64,000 bases of DNA from contig NZ_CP065373.1 in assembly GCF_015710575.1 (NCBI RefSeq), forward strand, positions 682,001 to 746,000. The letters run 5' to 3'. A model generated the notes under the pieces. It searched no databases, was not told the DNA's origin, and saw nothing but the letters and a program-made list of their open reading frames with translations. Below are positions 33,502 to 45,113 of the stretch, piece after piece. Within the stretch, counting starts at the first letter, position 1; every line of letters starts with the position of its first letter. Both the position numbers and the translations under genes were made by a program. Source of the DNA: Mycolicibacterium mengxianglii. Lineage in GTDB: Bacteria; Actinomycetota; Actinomycetes; Mycobacteriales; Mycobacteriaceae.

Positions 33502-36500
33502 ATGACCGCACCGGGGCACCCTTCTGTCCAGACCCCGATTGCGGGGCTCGTTGGATTGGCGCTGACTGCGCCGACATTCACTGACCTCATCGACCGCGCC
33601 AAGCAGCGGCCTGAGGAACTCAAGATGGTGGGCCCGAGCAGTGCGCAGGTCTACGTGGCTGCCGCGTTGGCCCAGACCGGTCCGGTGCTGGTGGTCACAG
33701 CCACGGGCCGGGAAGCCGACGATCTGACCGCCGAACTGCGCGGAGTGTTCGGCGACGCGGTGGCGATGTTCCCTTCCTGGGAGACCCTGCCCCACGAGCG
33801 GCTGTCCCCGGGCGTGGACACCGTGGGGGCGCGGCTGATGCTGCTGCGCCGGCTGTCGCACCCCGACGACGCCCGCCTGGGGCCGCCGCTGCAGGTGGTG
33901 GTGACCACGGCCCGCTCCCTGCTGCAGCCGATGACCCCGGACGCCGCCAAGGTCGAGCCGGTGACCCTGAGCGTGGGCGCCGAGATGGACTTCGACGAGA
34001 CCATCACCCGATTGGTCGAACTGGCCTACAACCGCGTCGACATGGTGGGCAAGCGCGGTGAGTTCGCGGTCCGCGGCGGCATTCTCGACGTGTTCGCGCC
34101 GACCGCCGAGCATCCGGTGCGTGTCGAATTCTGGGGTGACGAGATCACCGAGATGCGGATGTTCGCCGTCGCCGACCAGCGGTCCATCCCGGAGATCCCG
34201 GTCGACTCCCTGGTGGCCGTCGCCTGCCGCGAGCTGCTGCTGACCGACGAAGTGCGTCGGCGCGCCGCCGCGCTGGTCACCGAGCACCCCGCGGCCGACC
34301 ATCACGTCACCGGCACCGTGGGGGAGATGCTTTCCAAGCTCGCCGACGGCATCCCCGTCGACGGGATGGAGGCGCTGCTGCCAGTGCTGCGGCCCGACGA
34401 CCTGGCGCTGCTGACCGATCAGCTGGCGCCGGGCACACCGGTGCTGATCTGCGACCCGGAGAAGGTGCGCACCCGGGCTGCGGACCTGATCAAGACCGGC
34501 CGCGAGTTCCTGGAGGCGACGTGGTCGGTGGCCGCGGTCGGTGGGGACGCACCGATCGACGTCGAACAACTGGGAGGCTCCGGCTTCCGGGAACTCGGCG
34601 AGGCGCGCGCCGCGGCCCGCAAGGCCGGTCACCCCTGGTGGACGCTGAGCCAGCTGCCTGACGAGTCGGCATTCGAGCTCGACGTCCGGCCGGCTCCCTC
34701 GGCCCGCGGCAGCCAGGCCAACGTCGAAGAGATCTTCGCGATGTTGCGGGCGCACTGTGCGACGGGCGGGTCGGCGGCGATCGTCACCCCGGGCACCGGA
34801 ACCGCGAACCGTGTCGTCGAGCAGCTCGGCGACGCCGACACCCCGGCGGCACTGTTGGAGCCCGGCGCGACCCCCAAACCCGGTGTCGTGGGTGTCCTGA
34901 AGGGTCCGCTGCACACCGGTCTGGTCCTGCCCGGGGCGAACCTGGTGATCATCACCGAGACCGACCTGACCGGCAACCGGGTGACGGCCGCCGAGGGTAA
35001 ACGCCTGGCCGCCAAACGTCGCAACACCGTCGATCCGCTGGCGCTGACCGCGGGCGATCTGGTCGTCCACGATCAGCACGGCATCGGCAAGTTCGTCGAG
35101 ATGACCGAACGCACCGTCGGTGGCGCCCGCCGTGAGTACCTGGTGCTGGAGTACGCCTCGGCGAAGCGTGGCGGCGGGTCGGACCGACTGTATGTGCCGA
35201 TGGATTCGCTGGATCAGTTGTCGCGCTACGTGGGCGGGCAGGCGCCCAGCCTGAGCCGCCTCGGCGGCAGTGACTGGCAGAACACAAAGACCAAGGCGCG
35301 CAAGGCAGTTCGTGAGATCGCCACCGAATTGGTGGCGTTGTACGCCAAACGTCAGGCCGCGCCGGGATTTGCGTTCCCGCCGGACACCCCGTGGCAGGCC
35401 GAGATGGAGGACGCGTTCGGGTTCACCGAGACCGTCGACCAGTTGACGGCCATCACCGAGGTGAAAGCCGATATGGAGCGGCCGGTTCCGATGGACCGGG
35501 TGATCTGCGGTGACGTCGGTTACGGCAAGACCGAGATCGCGGTGCGGGCGGCGTTCAAGGCGATCCAGGCCGGTAAGCAGGTTGCGGTGCTGGTGCCGAC
35601 GACGCTGTTGGCCGACCAGCATCTCCAGACGTTCACCAACCGGATGGCGGGTTTCCCGGTGACGGTGAAGGGCTTGTCGCGGTTCACCGACACCGCTGAA
35701 TCCAAGAAAGTCATCGAGGGCATGGCGGACGGGTCGGTGGACGTGGTGATCGGTACCCACCGGCTGTTGCAGACCGGGGTCCGCTGGAAGGACCTCGGTC
35801 TGGTGATCGTCGACGAAGAGCAGCGTTTCGGTGTGGAACACAAAGAACACATCAAGAGCCTGCGCACCCACGTCGACGTGTTGACCATGAGCGCCACCCC
35901 GATTCCACGCACCCTGGAGATGAGCCTGGCCGGCATCCGCGAGATGTCGACGATCCTCACCCCACCCGAGGAGCGCTACCCGGTGCTCACCTATGTCGGG
36001 CCGCACGACGACAAGCAGGTGGCGGCGGCGCTGCGACGGGAACTGCTGCGCGACGGGCAGGCGTTCTACATCCACAACCGGGTCAGCTCAATCGATTCCG
36101 CGGCAGCGAAGGTGCGCCAGCTGGTGCCCGAGGCGCGGGTGGTGGTGGCCCACGGGCAGATGCCCGAGGAGCTGCTGGAGAAGACCGTCGAGGGTTTCTG
36201 GAACCGCGAGTACGACATCCTGGTGTGCACCACGATCGTCGAAACCGGTTTGGACATCTCCAATGCCAACACATTGATCGTGGAGCGCGCCGACACTTTC
36301 GGCTTGTCGCAGCTGCATCAGTTGCGTGGCCGGGTGGGCCGCAGCCGTGAGCGCGGGTACGCCTACTTCCTGTACTCGCCGGACAAACCGCTGACCGAGA
36401 CGGCTTTTGACCGGTTGGCGACCATCGCCCAGAACAACGAGCTCGGTGCGGGTATGGCCGTGGCGATGAAGGATCTGGAGATCCGCGGCGCCGGAAACGT

Positions 36501-37161
36501 GTTGGGCGCTGAACAGTCCGGCCACGTCGCCGGTGTCGGTTTCGACCTCTACGTGCGGCTGGTGGGTGAGGCCGTCGAGGCCTACCGCGCTGCCGCCGAC
36601 GGTGAAACCGTCTCGGGCACAGAGGAACCCAAAGAGGTGCGGATCGACCTGCCGATCGATGCCAACCTGCCGCCGGACTACATCGACAGTGACCGGCTAC
36701 GGCTGGAGGGCTACCGCCGGCTGGCCGCAGCCAACGATGACGCGGCCATCACCGCGGTGGTCGATGAACTCGTGGACCGTTACGGGCCGCTGCCCGAACC
36801 CGCGCTGCGACTGGTGGCGGTGGCGCGGCTGCGGCTGCTGTGCCGCAGCTACGGCATCACCGAGGTGTCGGCCACGGGTGCGGCGGGTCAGCCGTCGACA
36901 CTGCGGATATCGCCGATGACGCTGCAGGATTCCGGCCAGCTGCGCCTCAAGCGGATGTACCCGGGCGCCAATTACCGGGCCACCACCTCCACCATCCAGG
37001 TGCCGATCCCGCGCGCTGGCAGTGGTATCGCCGCGCCACGGATCCGGGACCTGGAACTGGCGCAGATGGTCGCCGACCTGGTGCTCGCCCTGGACGGCAA
37101 ACCGCAGGGTGAGGTCGACATCACCAAGCTGGCGCCGGCAGCGGAGAGCGCACGACGATGA
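33502..37161 (+). CDS. mfd: Transcription-repair coupling factor
   Basis: 1219 residues, full length. The order is a UvrB-homology N-terminal module ([12 protein letters not shown] through [16 protein letters not shown]), the RNA-polymerase-interacting domain ([20 protein letters not shown]) and the RecG-like translocase. The translocase has Walker [18 protein letters not shown] and the DEEQRFG box, then the TRG motif region ([15 protein letters not shown]), and a C-terminal autoinhibitory domain follows. It displaces stalled polymerase and recruits UvrA. mazG overlaps its stop by 4 bp. The position matches Rv1020. Confidence 0.97.
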   Translation: MTAPGHPSVQTPIAGLVGLALTAPTFTDLIDRAKQRPEELKMVGPSSAQVYVAAALAQTGPVLVVTATGREADDLTAELRGVFGDAVAMFPSWETLPHERLSPGVDTVGARLMLLRRLSHPDDARLGPPLQVVVTTARSLLQPMTPDAAKVEPVTLSVGAEMDFDETITRLVELAYNRVDMVGKRGEFAVRGGILDVFAPTAEHPVRVEFWGDEITEMRMFAVADQRSIPEIPVDSLVAVACRELLLTDEVRRRAAALVTEHPAADHHVTGTVGEMLSKLADGIPVDGMEALLPVLRPDDLALLTDQLAPGTPVLICDPEKVRTRAADLIKTGREFLEATWSVAAVGGDAPIDVEQLGGSGFRELGEARAAARKAGHPWWTLSQLPDESAFELDVRPAPSARGSQANVEEIFAMLRAHCATGGSAAIVTPGTGTANRVVEQLGDADTPAALLEPGATPKPGVVGVLKGPLHTGLVLPGANLVIITETDLTGNRVTAAEGKRLAAKRRNTVDPLALTAGDLVVHDQHGIGKFVEMTERTVGGARREYLVLEYASAKRGGGSDRLYVPMDSLDQLSRYVGGQAPSLSRLGGSDWQNTKTKARKAVREIATELVALYAKRQAAPGFAFPPDTPWQAEMEDAFGFTETVDQLTAITEVKADMERPVPMDRVICGDVGYGKTEIAVRAAFKAIQAGKQVAVLVPTTLLADQHLQTFTNRMAGFPVTVKGLSRFTDTAESKKVIEGMADGSVDVVIGTHRLLQTGVRWKDLGLVIVDEEQRFGVEHKEHIKSLRTHVDVLTMSATPIPRTLEMSLAGIREMSTILTPPEERYPVLTYVGPHDDKQVAAALRRELLRDGQAFYIHNRVSSIDSAAAKVRQLVPEARVVVAHGQMPEELLEKTVEGFWNREYDILVCTTIVETGLDISNANTLIVERADTFGLSQLHQLRGRVGRSRERGYAYFLYSPDKPLTETAFDRLATIAQNNELGAGMAVAMKDLEIRGAGNVLGAEQSGHVAGVGFDLYVRLVGEAVEAYRAAADGETVSGTEEPKEVRIDLPIDANLPPDYIDSDRLRLEGYRRLAAANDDAAITAVVDELVDRYGPLPEPALRLVAVARLRLLCRSYGITEVSATGAAGQPSTLRISPMTLQDSGQLRLKRMYPGANYRATTSTIQVPIPRAGSGIAAPRIRDLELAQMVADLVLALDGKPQGEVDITKLAPAAESARR

Positions 37162-38165
37162 CGGTCATTCTGGTCGATCCCCGGCGTCCCACCCTGGTGC
37201 CCGTCGAAGCGGTGGAACTGCTCACCGGTGAGGTGCGCTACACCGAGGAGATGCCGGTGAAGGTGCCGTGGTCGTTGCCGTCGGCGCGGCCCGTCCTGGT
37301 GGGGGACCAGGATGACGCTTCGGCGGTGCTGTTGTCTTCGGACCCAAAGCATCCCGCCGTCGTCGCCCGCATCAAGGCCGGGGACACGGTCATTTCAGCG
37401 CCACCACCGCAGGCCGGGGAACGACTGCTCGACGCGGTGGCGGTGATGGACAAGTTGCGTACCGACGGTCCCTGGGAGCGGGAGCAGACTCACGAGTCGT
37501 TGCGCCGCTACCTGTTGGAGGAGACTTACGAACTCTTCGACGCGATGCGCGGAGGTGACACCGAAGAGCTACGCGACGAGCTCGGGGATGTGTTGTTGCA
37601 GGTGCTCTTCCATGCACGCATCGCCGAGGACGCCGCACAGAACCCCTTCTCCATCGATGATGTCGCCGACGCGCTGGTGCGTAAGCTGCGCAACCGGGCA
37701 CCCGCGGTACTGGCCGGCGAATCCATCTCGTTGGACGAGCAGTTGGCGCAGTGGGAAGAGCGCAAGGCCTTCGAGAAGCGGAATCTGTCCAAGCAGTCGG
37801 CCGTAGCCGATCTGCCGACTGCCCAGCCCGCCCTGGCGTTGGCGCAGAAGGTGATCTCGCGGGCCCGGCAGGCCGGTGTTCCTGCTGATCTGATCCCCTC
37901 CGGGATGCTGGCGATCACGCTGTCCTCCGATGTTGACGCCGAGAACACCTTGCGGACAGCGGTTCTGGAGTTCATGGACGATTTCCGCAGTGCCGAGGCC
38001 GCGGTGGCTGCCGCGCGCGCCGGCAGGGCCGGCGAGCTGTCGGACGGCGAGCTCGGCGCGGTCGGTGAGGACGAGTGGAGATCGTGCTGGCCGGCTGAAG
38101 TTGCCGACGAGGTGGCTCCCGAGGAGTTGGTGCCGGTACCGGAGTCGGCCGAACCGCAGGAGTGA
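37158..38165 (+). CDS. mazG: Nucleoside triphosphate pyrophosphohydrolase MazG
   Basis: 335 residues. The MazG core is at residues ~95-180: [20 protein letters not shown], then [20 protein letters not shown] and [20 protein letters not shown]. The ExxE...ExxD acidic residues bind Mg. The mycobacterial protein has extra N- and C-terminal parts as here. It hydrolyses NTPs, especially oxidised dNTPs such as 5-OH-dCTP, protecting DNA under oxidative stress. It is translationally coupled to mfd (ATGA), giving a repair/nucleotide-sanitation pair as in Rv1020-Rv1021. Confidence 0.95.
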   Translation: MTVILVDPRRPTLVPVEAVELLTGEVRYTEEMPVKVPWSLPSARPVLVGDQDDASAVLLSSDPKHPAVVARIKAGDTVISAPPPQAGERLLDAVAVMDKLRTDGPWEREQTHESLRRYLLEETYELFDAMRGGDTEELRDELGDVLLQVLFHARIAEDAAQNPFSIDDVADALVRKLRNRAPAVLAGESISLDEQLAQWEERKAFEKRNLSKQSAVADLPTAQPALALAQKVISRARQAGVPADLIPSGMLAITLSSDVDAENTLRTAVLEFMDDFRSAEAAVAAARAGRAGELSDGELGAVGEDEWRSCWPAEVADEVAPEELVPVPESAEPQE

Positions 38166-38180
38166 CGGCAGGGGGTCGCT

Positions 38181-39506
38181 TCAGACCAGCAGAGTCGAGC
38201 CCCAGAACGCGGTTGGATCGCCCTCGGGCAGACCCGGCGGCACGGCGAAGATCGCGGTGCCGGTGTGGGTGATGTACTCGTTGAGGGCATCCTTGCGGGC
38301 CAACTCGGCCTGCATCGGGATGAACTGGGTTTCGGGGTTGCGCACAAAAGCGATGAAGAACAGTCCGGCATCCATGTGTCCGAAACCGTCGTTGCCGTCG
38401 GTGAAGTTGTAACCGCGACGCAGAATCTCGATGCCGCCGAGGTGCTCGGGTGACGCCAACCGCACATGAGCGTCGACGTCGATCAGGGGTTTGTCCTTGT
38501 CATCGGTCAGATCGAAGTCGAGTTCCTGGAACTCCTGGGTCAGGCCGTTGGGAGCGCCGCTGCCCTTCTGCCGTCCGATAACCCGCTCCTGCTCGAGAAG
38601 TGTTGTCCGGTCCCAGTTTTCGATCCGCATCCGGATGCGGCGGGTGATCAGATACGTCCCGCCGGTCAACCAGGCCGGGCCGTCGCCGTCGGCCACCCAG
38701 ACGTGGTTGTCGAGGTTGCGGGGGTCCTCGGCTTTGATGTTGTTGGTACCGTCCTTGAACCCGAACAGGTTCCGGGGCGTGGCTTGATCCTGAGTGGTGG
38801 AGCTGGTGCGCCCGAACCCCTGCTGCGCGTAGCGCACCGCGACGGTGCCGAAACCGACGCGGGCGAGGTTGCGAATCGCATGGAACGCCACCTGCGGGTC
38901 GTTGGCGCAGGCCTGCACGCAGATGTCGCCCCCGGAACGCGCGGGATCCATGGTCTCGTTGGGAAACTTCGGCAGGTTCTTCAGCAGCTCGGGCCGCCGC
39001 GACGCGATGCCGAATCGGTCCTTGCCGTCCTTGAGGAAGAACGACGGTCCGAACCCGATGGTCAACGTCAGCTGTGAGGCCGGAAGTCCCAGCGCCTCAC
39101 CGGTATCCGACGGTGGCGCATAGGGATTGAGGCCGACGGCGCCGTCGGTGAACGCCTCGCCACCCTGCGTCATGCGCTCGGCCATCGCGGTCCACTCCTG
39201 CAGGAGCGCCACGACATCGTCGCGGGAGTCGGTGGTGACGTCGAAAACCCCGAACGTCATCCGGTCCTGCTGGGCGGTCACGATTCCGGCCTGGCGTTCA
39301 CCACGGAACGGGACTGCGACCTGCAGGTGGTCGGTAGACGGGTTTGCCGCCGAAGCCCGGCCCGCCAACGCTCCCGCGCTGGCGGCCCCGACGACGGCGG
39401 CACCCACACCGGCCGCGCCGATCAGCCGGCGCCGGGAAAACCCGGGGCGCGGCTGATCAGCGTCAGACGGCGGGTGGTTCTCAGAGTTACTGCGGGGCGA
39501 TGACAC
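38181..39506 (-). CDS. efeB: EfeB, Tat-exported DyP-type peroxidase/deferrochelatase
   Basis: 441 residues. A twin-arginine signal is present (FSRRRLIGAAGVGAAVVGAA). The DyP domain carries the GxxDG motif as NLFGFKDGTNN and conserved regions CVQACANDPQVAFHAIRNLA and LTGGTYLITRRIRMRIENW. In EfeUOB systems it works outside the membrane with EfeO on iron; release of iron from heme and peroxidase activity have both been proposed. It is the last gene of the operon, and its start overlaps the efeO end by 20 bp. M. tuberculosis lacks this operon at the mazG-lpqU junction. Confidence 0.93.
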   Translation of the reverse strand: MSSPRSNSENHPPSDADQPRPGFSRRRLIGAAGVGAAVVGAASAGALAGRASAANPSTDHLQVAVPFRGERQAGIVTAQQDRMTFGVFDVTTDSRDDVVALLQEWTAMAERMTQGGEAFTDGAVGLNPYAPPSDTGEALGLPASQLTLTIGFGPSFFLKDGKDRFGIASRRPELLKNLPKFPNETMDPARSGGDICVQACANDPQVAFHAIRNLARVGFGTVAVRYAQQGFGRTSSTTQDQATPRNLFGFKDGTNNIKAEDPRNLDNHVWVADGDGPAWLTGGTYLITRRIRMRIENWDRTTLLEQERVIGRQKGSGAPNGLTQEFQELDFDLTDDKDKPLIDVDAHVRLASPEHLGGIEILRRGYNFTDGNDGFGHMDAGLFFIAFVRNPETQFIPMQAELARKDALNEYITHTGTAIFAVPPGLPEGDPTAFWGSTLLV

Positions 39507-40665
39507 CTTGCACCTGGCTTACTTCCTTGCTCAGCGCGTCGATAGCGCGCGAGAGCTCTTGACGTTCCGGCTCGGTGACCTTGTCGTAGGTCACGAATCC
39601 GTCGCCCTCACGGTACTTCAGCAGTAGAGCTTCAACTTCTTTGAACCGGTCGTCGACCCGCTTGCCCAGGTCCGGGTTGCGCTCGTCGAGGATGGGGCGC
39701 ACCGAGGCGACGGCGGTCTGCGAACCCTCCAGGTTGGCGTTGAAGTCCCACAGGTCGGTGTGGCTGAAGATGTCTTCCTCACCGGAGATCTTGCTGATCG
39801 AGATCTCGTCGAGCAGACCCTGCGCCCCACCGGCGATCTGGGTGGAGTCGACGGTGAAATCGGGGGCCTTGACCCCGTCGGTGAGTTCTTTCACATCGGC
39901 AAGCAGCTGGTCAGCGATGGCGTTGGTGTCGGGCTTGAGGCCGTCGACCCACAGGTCCTTCTCCAGGCGGTGGAAGCCGGTCCACGGCTGACCCTCTTCC
40001 AGGTCGGCCTCGCGCAGGTCGATGCGCGGATCGAGGTCGTTGGGGAACGACTCGGCCACCGGCTCGATGCGCTCGTAGTACACCCGCGACGTCGGGTACT
40101 GCGCCTTGGCGGCGTCGATGTCGCCGGACTTGATCGCAGCGATGAAGGCCTCTACGGCGGGCACCAGTGCGTCGGTCTGGCTGCCGACGTAGCGCTTGTA
40201 GTTGTCGGAGGCTTCCTTGAACTTGCCTTCGGTGTCGACCTTGACCTCTTCACCGGAGACGGTGAAGTCGTTGCGGATACCGTCGCCGATCATGCCCGGC
40301 TTGCAGGCGGTCTGGTACGTGCCCGGCTGGGTCAGCTGCACGATGAGCTTGCGCTGCAGACCCGGGGAGACGTTCTCGACCTCACCCATCACCCGGTCGC
40401 CCTCGCCGTAGACGTAGAACTCGGTCACCTTCGACCCGTTGTTGGTGATGACGAAGGTGTTCGCACCGGTGGCGCCCTCGGTACCGGACAACGTGCACTC
40501 GGTGTCGGTGGCCTCCACCGTCACCTCCGCCGGAGCCGACGATCCGGTACCGCTGGCTGACTCGTCGGCCGACGGCGTGGACTCCTTCGCCGTGCAGCTG
40601 GTCAACGAAATGCCCGCCAGCAATGCCGCCGTGGCGGCGGCAAAGGGATACATACTCCGGTTCAC
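39487..40665 (-). CDS. efeO: EfeO, iron-binding lipoprotein (cupredoxin plus M75 domain)
   Basis: 392 residues. Lipoprotein signal with lipobox LTSC at about residues 21-24. The EfeO cupredoxin-like domain follows (residues ~45-135, including FVITNNGSKVTEFYVYGEGD and TYQTACKPGM). The M75 imelysin-like domain (~150-392) has the HxxE motif, GFHRLEKDLWVDG. It binds periplasmic-side iron and hands it to the permease EfeU. It is coupled to efeU by an ATGA overlap at 40662-40665. Confidence 0.93.
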   Translation of the reverse strand: MNRSMYPFAAATAALLAGISLTSCTAKESTPSADESASGTGSSAPAEVTVEATDTECTLSGTEGATGANTFVITNNGSKVTEFYVYGEGDRVMGEVENVSPGLQRKLIVQLTQPGTYQTACKPGMIGDGIRNDFTVSGEEVKVDTEGKFKEASDNYKRYVGSQTDALVPAVEAFIAAIKSGDIDAAKAQYPTSRVYYERIEPVAESFPNDLDPRIDLREADLEEGQPWTGFHRLEKDLWVDGLKPDTNAIADQLLADVKELTDGVKAPDFTVDSTQIAGGAQGLLDEISISKISGEEDIFSHTDLWDFNANLEGSQTAVASVRPILDERNPDLGKRVDDRFKEVEALLLKYREGDGFVTYDKVTEPERQELSRAIDALSKEVSQVQGVIAPQ

Positions 40666-41651
40666 GTATTCGACCTCTCGGTTGTGGAAGTGGGTTTGCT
40701 GCCCGACGTGGGATCAGCGGTGTCAGGGGTGACATCTGTGGTGCCGCGGGGCCGCGACGGCCGGGCCCCAGCCGAGGGCCGCAGGAACAGCGCGAGGACG
40801 AGCACGAGGTAGGCCAGCCAGCACACCAGCTGCAGGACCGTCGGGGTGGGCGTGACGTTGAAGATGCCCTGGATGACCTCGCCGTACCAGGCGGACCAGT
40901 CCATCCATGAGCTGATGTCGAAGGCGCGGCTCGACAACCCCGGCAGCCAGCCGACGGTCTGCAGCGCGCCGATGCCGTACGACAGGATCCCGGCGGCCAC
41001 CACGATCAACAGCACCCCGGTGTACTTGAAGAACTTGGCCAGATCGATGCGCACCGCGCCGGCGTACATGCCGTAGGCGATGACCGCGGCGATCAGCACT
41101 CCGATGATCAGCCCGGTCAGCGGCCACGCCGTCTGGGCCTCGGCGTAGCCCACCATGAACAGTGCGGTCTCCACGCCCTCGCGGCCCACCGCCAGAAAAG
41201 CCAGCGCGGCGACGGCGGCACCACCGGTCTCCAGCGCGCGCGACATCTCCCCGCGCAGTTCACCGGAGAGGCCGGCGGCGGCTTTTTTCATCCACAGCAC
41301 CATCGTCGTCACGATCGCCACGGCGATCACCGACGCGACACCGGCGATCGCTTCGGCGCCGAGGCCGCTGATGGTGTTCTCGCCGAACTGAATTCCGAGG
41401 AACACGCCGAGGGTCATGATGATTGCCGCGCCGACACCGAGCCACACCCATTTGAGGGCGTCGCGGCGCTCCGATTTCACCAGAAACGCCACCAGGATGC
41501 TGATCACGATCGCGGCCTCGAGGCCCTCGCGCAGCCCGATCAACATGCTGCCGAAGATCTGCGTGGACACGCTCGGAGCTGCGGCGAGCACGGAAATGGA
41601 GAGATCCCCCGGCGCGGTCAAAAGTAGATATCCCTTGCGATGGCGCGACAC
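40662..41651 (-). CDS. efeU: EfeU, FTR1-family high-affinity iron permease
   Basis: Up to 329 residues with seven hydrophobic segments. It has two iron-binding REGxE motifs: LIGLREGLEAAIVISIL in helix 1 and VGREGVETALFMVGYA in helix 4, as required in FTR1 permeases. The start is uncertain: ATG 41651, GTG 41591 or ATG 41546 are all in frame, and the shorter forms fit family length better. It is the first gene of efeU-efeO-efeB. Two IdeR-like boxes directly upstream indicate repression by iron. Confidence 0.93.
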   Translation of the reverse strand: MSRHRKGYLLLTAPGDLSISVLAAAPSVSTQIFGSMLIGLREGLEAAIVISILVAFLVKSERRDALKWVWLGVGAAIIMTLGVFLGIQFGENTISGLGAEAIAGVASVIAVAIVTTMVLWMKKAAAGLSGELRGEMSRALETGGAAVAALAFLAVGREGVETALFMVGYAEAQTAWPLTGLIIGVLIAAVIAYGMYAGAVRIDLAKFFKYTGVLLIVVAAGILSYGIGALQTVGWLPGLSSRAFDISSWMDWSAWYGEVIQGIFNVTPTPTVLQLVCWLAYLVLVLALFLRPSAGARPSRPRGTTDVTPDTADPTSGSKPTSTTERSNT

Positions 41652-41655
41652 ACAC

Positions 41656-41694
41656 CTCGGTTTGGCTCACCAAAGAAAGGTGTGGCTCACCTAA
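41656..41694. promoter_or_regulatory. Two tandem IdeR-like iron boxes upstream of efeUOB
   Basis: On the minus strand TTAGGTGAGCCACACCTTT (41676-41694) and TTTGGTGAGCCAAACCGAG (41656-41674) each resemble the IdeR consensus TTAGGTTAGSCTAACCTAA. Their centres are 20 bp apart, about two helical turns, so two dimers could bind side by side. They sit immediately before the first possible efeU start. Confidence 0.75.
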
Positions 41695-41802
41695 CGGAGA
41701 GCGATTCGGACGTTACACCTTTGCAGGGTCCCCAAGGGAGGGGGAAGTACTCCAAACACATGGGACCATGGTCAGGACACACCAGAGTTGTTGAGGAGTC
41801 CT

Positions 41803-42531
41803 GTGTCGATGCGCTGGCTACAAGCTGCCGCGGCGGTAGGCGCGGCGGCCTTGCTGATGGCATCGAGCTGCTCATGGCAGATCGGCATTCCGGTCCCCGA
41901 GGGGGTGCCGCCGCCGACGGGTGACGCGGTGCCCGCCGTCGATACCTATGCCGACGGCCGTGGCGCTGATCAGCTGCACGAATGGGCACTGCAACGGGCT
42001 CCGGCACTCAATATCCCGGTGCCGGCGCTGGAGGCCTACGCCTATGCCGCCCGGGTGGCCGAGGTGGAGAACCCGGACTGTCACCTGGCGTGGACGACGC
42101 TGGCCGGGATCGGCATGGTCGAGAGCCACCATGGCACCTACCGCAACGCGGTGATCGCGACCAACGGCGATATCACCCCGCCGATCCGGGGCGTCCGGCT
42201 CGACGGAACGGCCGGCAACATGCAGATCGACGACACCGACCACGGCAAGCTCGACGGCGACGCCCACCTCGACCGGGCGATGGGTCCGATGCAGTTCATC
42301 CCGGAGACCTGGCGGCTCTACGGCGTCGACGCCAACAACGACACCGTGATCAGCCCGGACAACATGGACGATGCCGCCTTGTCGGCGGCGGGCTATCTGT
42401 GCTGGCGGGGCGGTGACCTGGCCAGTCCGCGAGGGTGGATGTCCGCGCTGAAGGCATACAACAATTCCGAGCAGTACGCCCGGACGGTGCGTGACTGGGC
42501 CACCGCCTATGCCAGCGGTCGCGCGTTGTAG
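41803..42531 (+). CDS. lpqU: LpqU-like lipoprotein, lytic-transglycosylase fold
   Basis: About 242 residues. GTG 41803 or ATG 41809 are both possible behind AGGAG at 41794. The signal peptide ends in a lipobox MASSC. The domain shows the SLT-like catalytic Glu context AGIGMVESHHGTYRN, then AMGPMQFIPETWRLYG and AALSAAGYLCWRGGDL, matching MltB-type transglycosylases. It probably cuts peptidoglycan on the outer face of the membrane. It lies just upstream of eno, as Rv1022 does. Confidence 0.9.
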   Translation: MSMRWLQAAAAVGAAALLMASSCSWQIGIPVPEGVPPPTGDAVPAVDTYADGRGADQLHEWALQRAPALNIPVPALEAYAYAARVAEVENPDCHLAWTTLAGIGMVESHHGTYRNAVIATNGDITPPIRGVRLDGTAGNMQIDDTDHGKLDGDAHLDRAMGPMQFIPETWRLYGVDANNDTVISPDNMDDAALSAAGYLCWRGGDLASPRGWMSALKAYNNSEQYARTVRDWATAYASGRAL

Positions 42532-42600
42532 CCGTGGCAGCGATCACGGAGCCCAACAACTAGGCTCGACACTGCACTTGCATCCGCAGAACGACGCTAG

Positions 42601-43899
<1,299 letters not shown>

Positions 43900-43960
43900 T
43901 CGATTGATGCCCGTCCGGTCGCCCTGGGTTTCCGGGCCGGTTGAGTAGGCTCTGACAACG

Positions 43961-44629
43961 ATGGCCGAAGCGAAGCGCCCCGACGGGAAACGGCGGTCCC
44001 CGACCTCCGGTCCGGGGCGCGCCGGGGACGTCAAGGGACGTCCCCGTAAGGCCGCGAAGTCGACGTCGCTGGCTCGTCGGGAACAGCCGCGGGCCGCCGA
44101 TGACCCTGAGCTGCCCCCGAACGAGCCGGTCCGGCAGTCGATCGTCATCTCGGCGGAACGGCAGTCCGAACAGCGGATGGGGTTCACGGCCCGCCGTGCC
44201 GCCATCCTGGCGGCGGTGGTGTGCGTCCTGACGCTGACCATCGCCGGGCCGGTACGCACCTATTTCGCTCAACGTACGGAGATGAGTCAGCTGGTGGCCA
44301 CCGAGGCGGCGCTGCGCGAGCAGATCGGCGAGCTGGAGCTGCAGAAGGCGAAGCTGGCCGACCCGGCCTACATCGCCGCGCAAGCGAGGGAACGGCTGGG
44401 TTTCGTCATGCCCGGCGACATCCCGTATCAGGTGCAACTGCCGCCGTCGGCGGCCGCACCGGAGGAGTCCGAGGCGTTGCCGGGTACCTCCGCGGTACCC
44501 CAGGGGCCTTGGTACAGCGCGCTGTGGAAAACCATCGCCGATGATCCGCACGGCCCGCCGGCCCCGGCGCCTGCCCCGCCGCCGCCGGGGGCTCCTGTCC
44601 CGCCACCACCTCCGGCGCCCGGTGGTTGA
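43961..44629 (+). CDS. FtsB/DivIC-family septum formation initiator
   Basis: 222 residues. A basic, disordered N-terminal cytoplasmic region of about 70 residues is followed by one membrane segment (AAILAAVVCVLTLTIAGPVR). A coiled coil comes next (EMSQLVATEAALREQIGELE), then the DivIC/FtsB end motif ARERLGFVMPGDIPYQVQ and a Pro-rich tail. FtsB-type proteins form the FtsQLB complex that activates septal peptidoglycan synthesis. Corresponds to Rv1024, FtsB of mycobacteria. The stop overlaps the DUF501 start by 8 bp. Confidence 0.9.
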   Translation: MAEAKRPDGKRRSPTSGPGRAGDVKGRPRKAAKSTSLARREQPRAADDPELPPNEPVRQSIVISAERQSEQRMGFTARRAAILAAVVCVLTLTIAGPVRTYFAQRTEMSQLVATEAALREQIGELELQKAKLADPAYIAAQARERLGFVMPGDIPYQVQLPPSAAAPEESEALPGTSAVPQGPWYSALWKTIADDPHGPPAPAPAPPPPGAPVPPPPPAPGG

Positions 44630-45113
44630 CGCCGCCGACCTGGACGCCGTGGCCCGCCAACTCGGCAGGGAGCCGCGGGGTGTCCTGGAGATCGCGTACC
44701 GCTGCCCCAATGGGGAGCCCGGGGTGGTGAAGACCGCGCCGAGACTGCCCGACGGGACACCGTTTCCGACGCTGTACTACCTGACCCATCCGGCGCTGAC
44801 GGCTTCGGCGAGCCGGTTGGAGTCCTCGGGTCTGATGAAAGACATGACAGACCGGCTGGCCACCGATCCGGAGCTGGCCGCGGCATACCGCCGGGCGCAC
44901 GAACAGTTCCTGGCCGAACGGGACGCGATCGAGCCGCTGGGCACCACCTTTTCCGGCGGCGGCATGCCGGACCGGGTGAAGTGCCTGCATGTGGTGATCG
45001 CGCACTCGCTGGCAAAAGGCAAGGGCGTCAACCCCTTCGGTGATGAGGCTCTGGCCATTCTGGCCGTCGAGCCCGGTATGGCCGGCATCCTGGTGAAGGA
45101 GCAGTGGGTATGA
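44622..45113 (+). CDS. DUF501 family protein
   Basis: 163 residues from GTG 44622, chosen because conserved sequence begins there (VVDAADLDAVARQLGREPRG). The family core follows: YRCPNGEPGVVKTAPRLPDG, PFPTLYYLTHPALTASASRL and GMPDRVKCLHVVIAHSLAKG. The CxxG-type and His/Cys pairs (VKCLHVVIAHSL) suggest a metal-binding or catalytic site, but no activity is known. It is consistently placed between the FtsB-like and ppx genes (Rv1025), and its stop overlaps ppx by the ATGA arrangement. Confidence 0.9.
   Translation: MVDAADLDAVARQLGREPRGVLEIAYRCPNGEPGVVKTAPRLPDGTPFPTLYYLTHPALTASASRLESSGLMKDMTDRLATDPELAAAYRRAHEQFLAERDAIEPLGTTFSGGGMPDRVKCLHVVIAHSLAKGKGVNPFGDEALAILAVEPGMAGILVKEQWV

Noticed and set aside
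32392..36075. 1227-codon open frame on the minus strand across mfd
   Set aside because: Beyond the LysA-like portion it is antisense to mfd and has the His/Arg/Gly-rich composition of a shadow frame. mfd itself carries all expected motifs on the plus strand.
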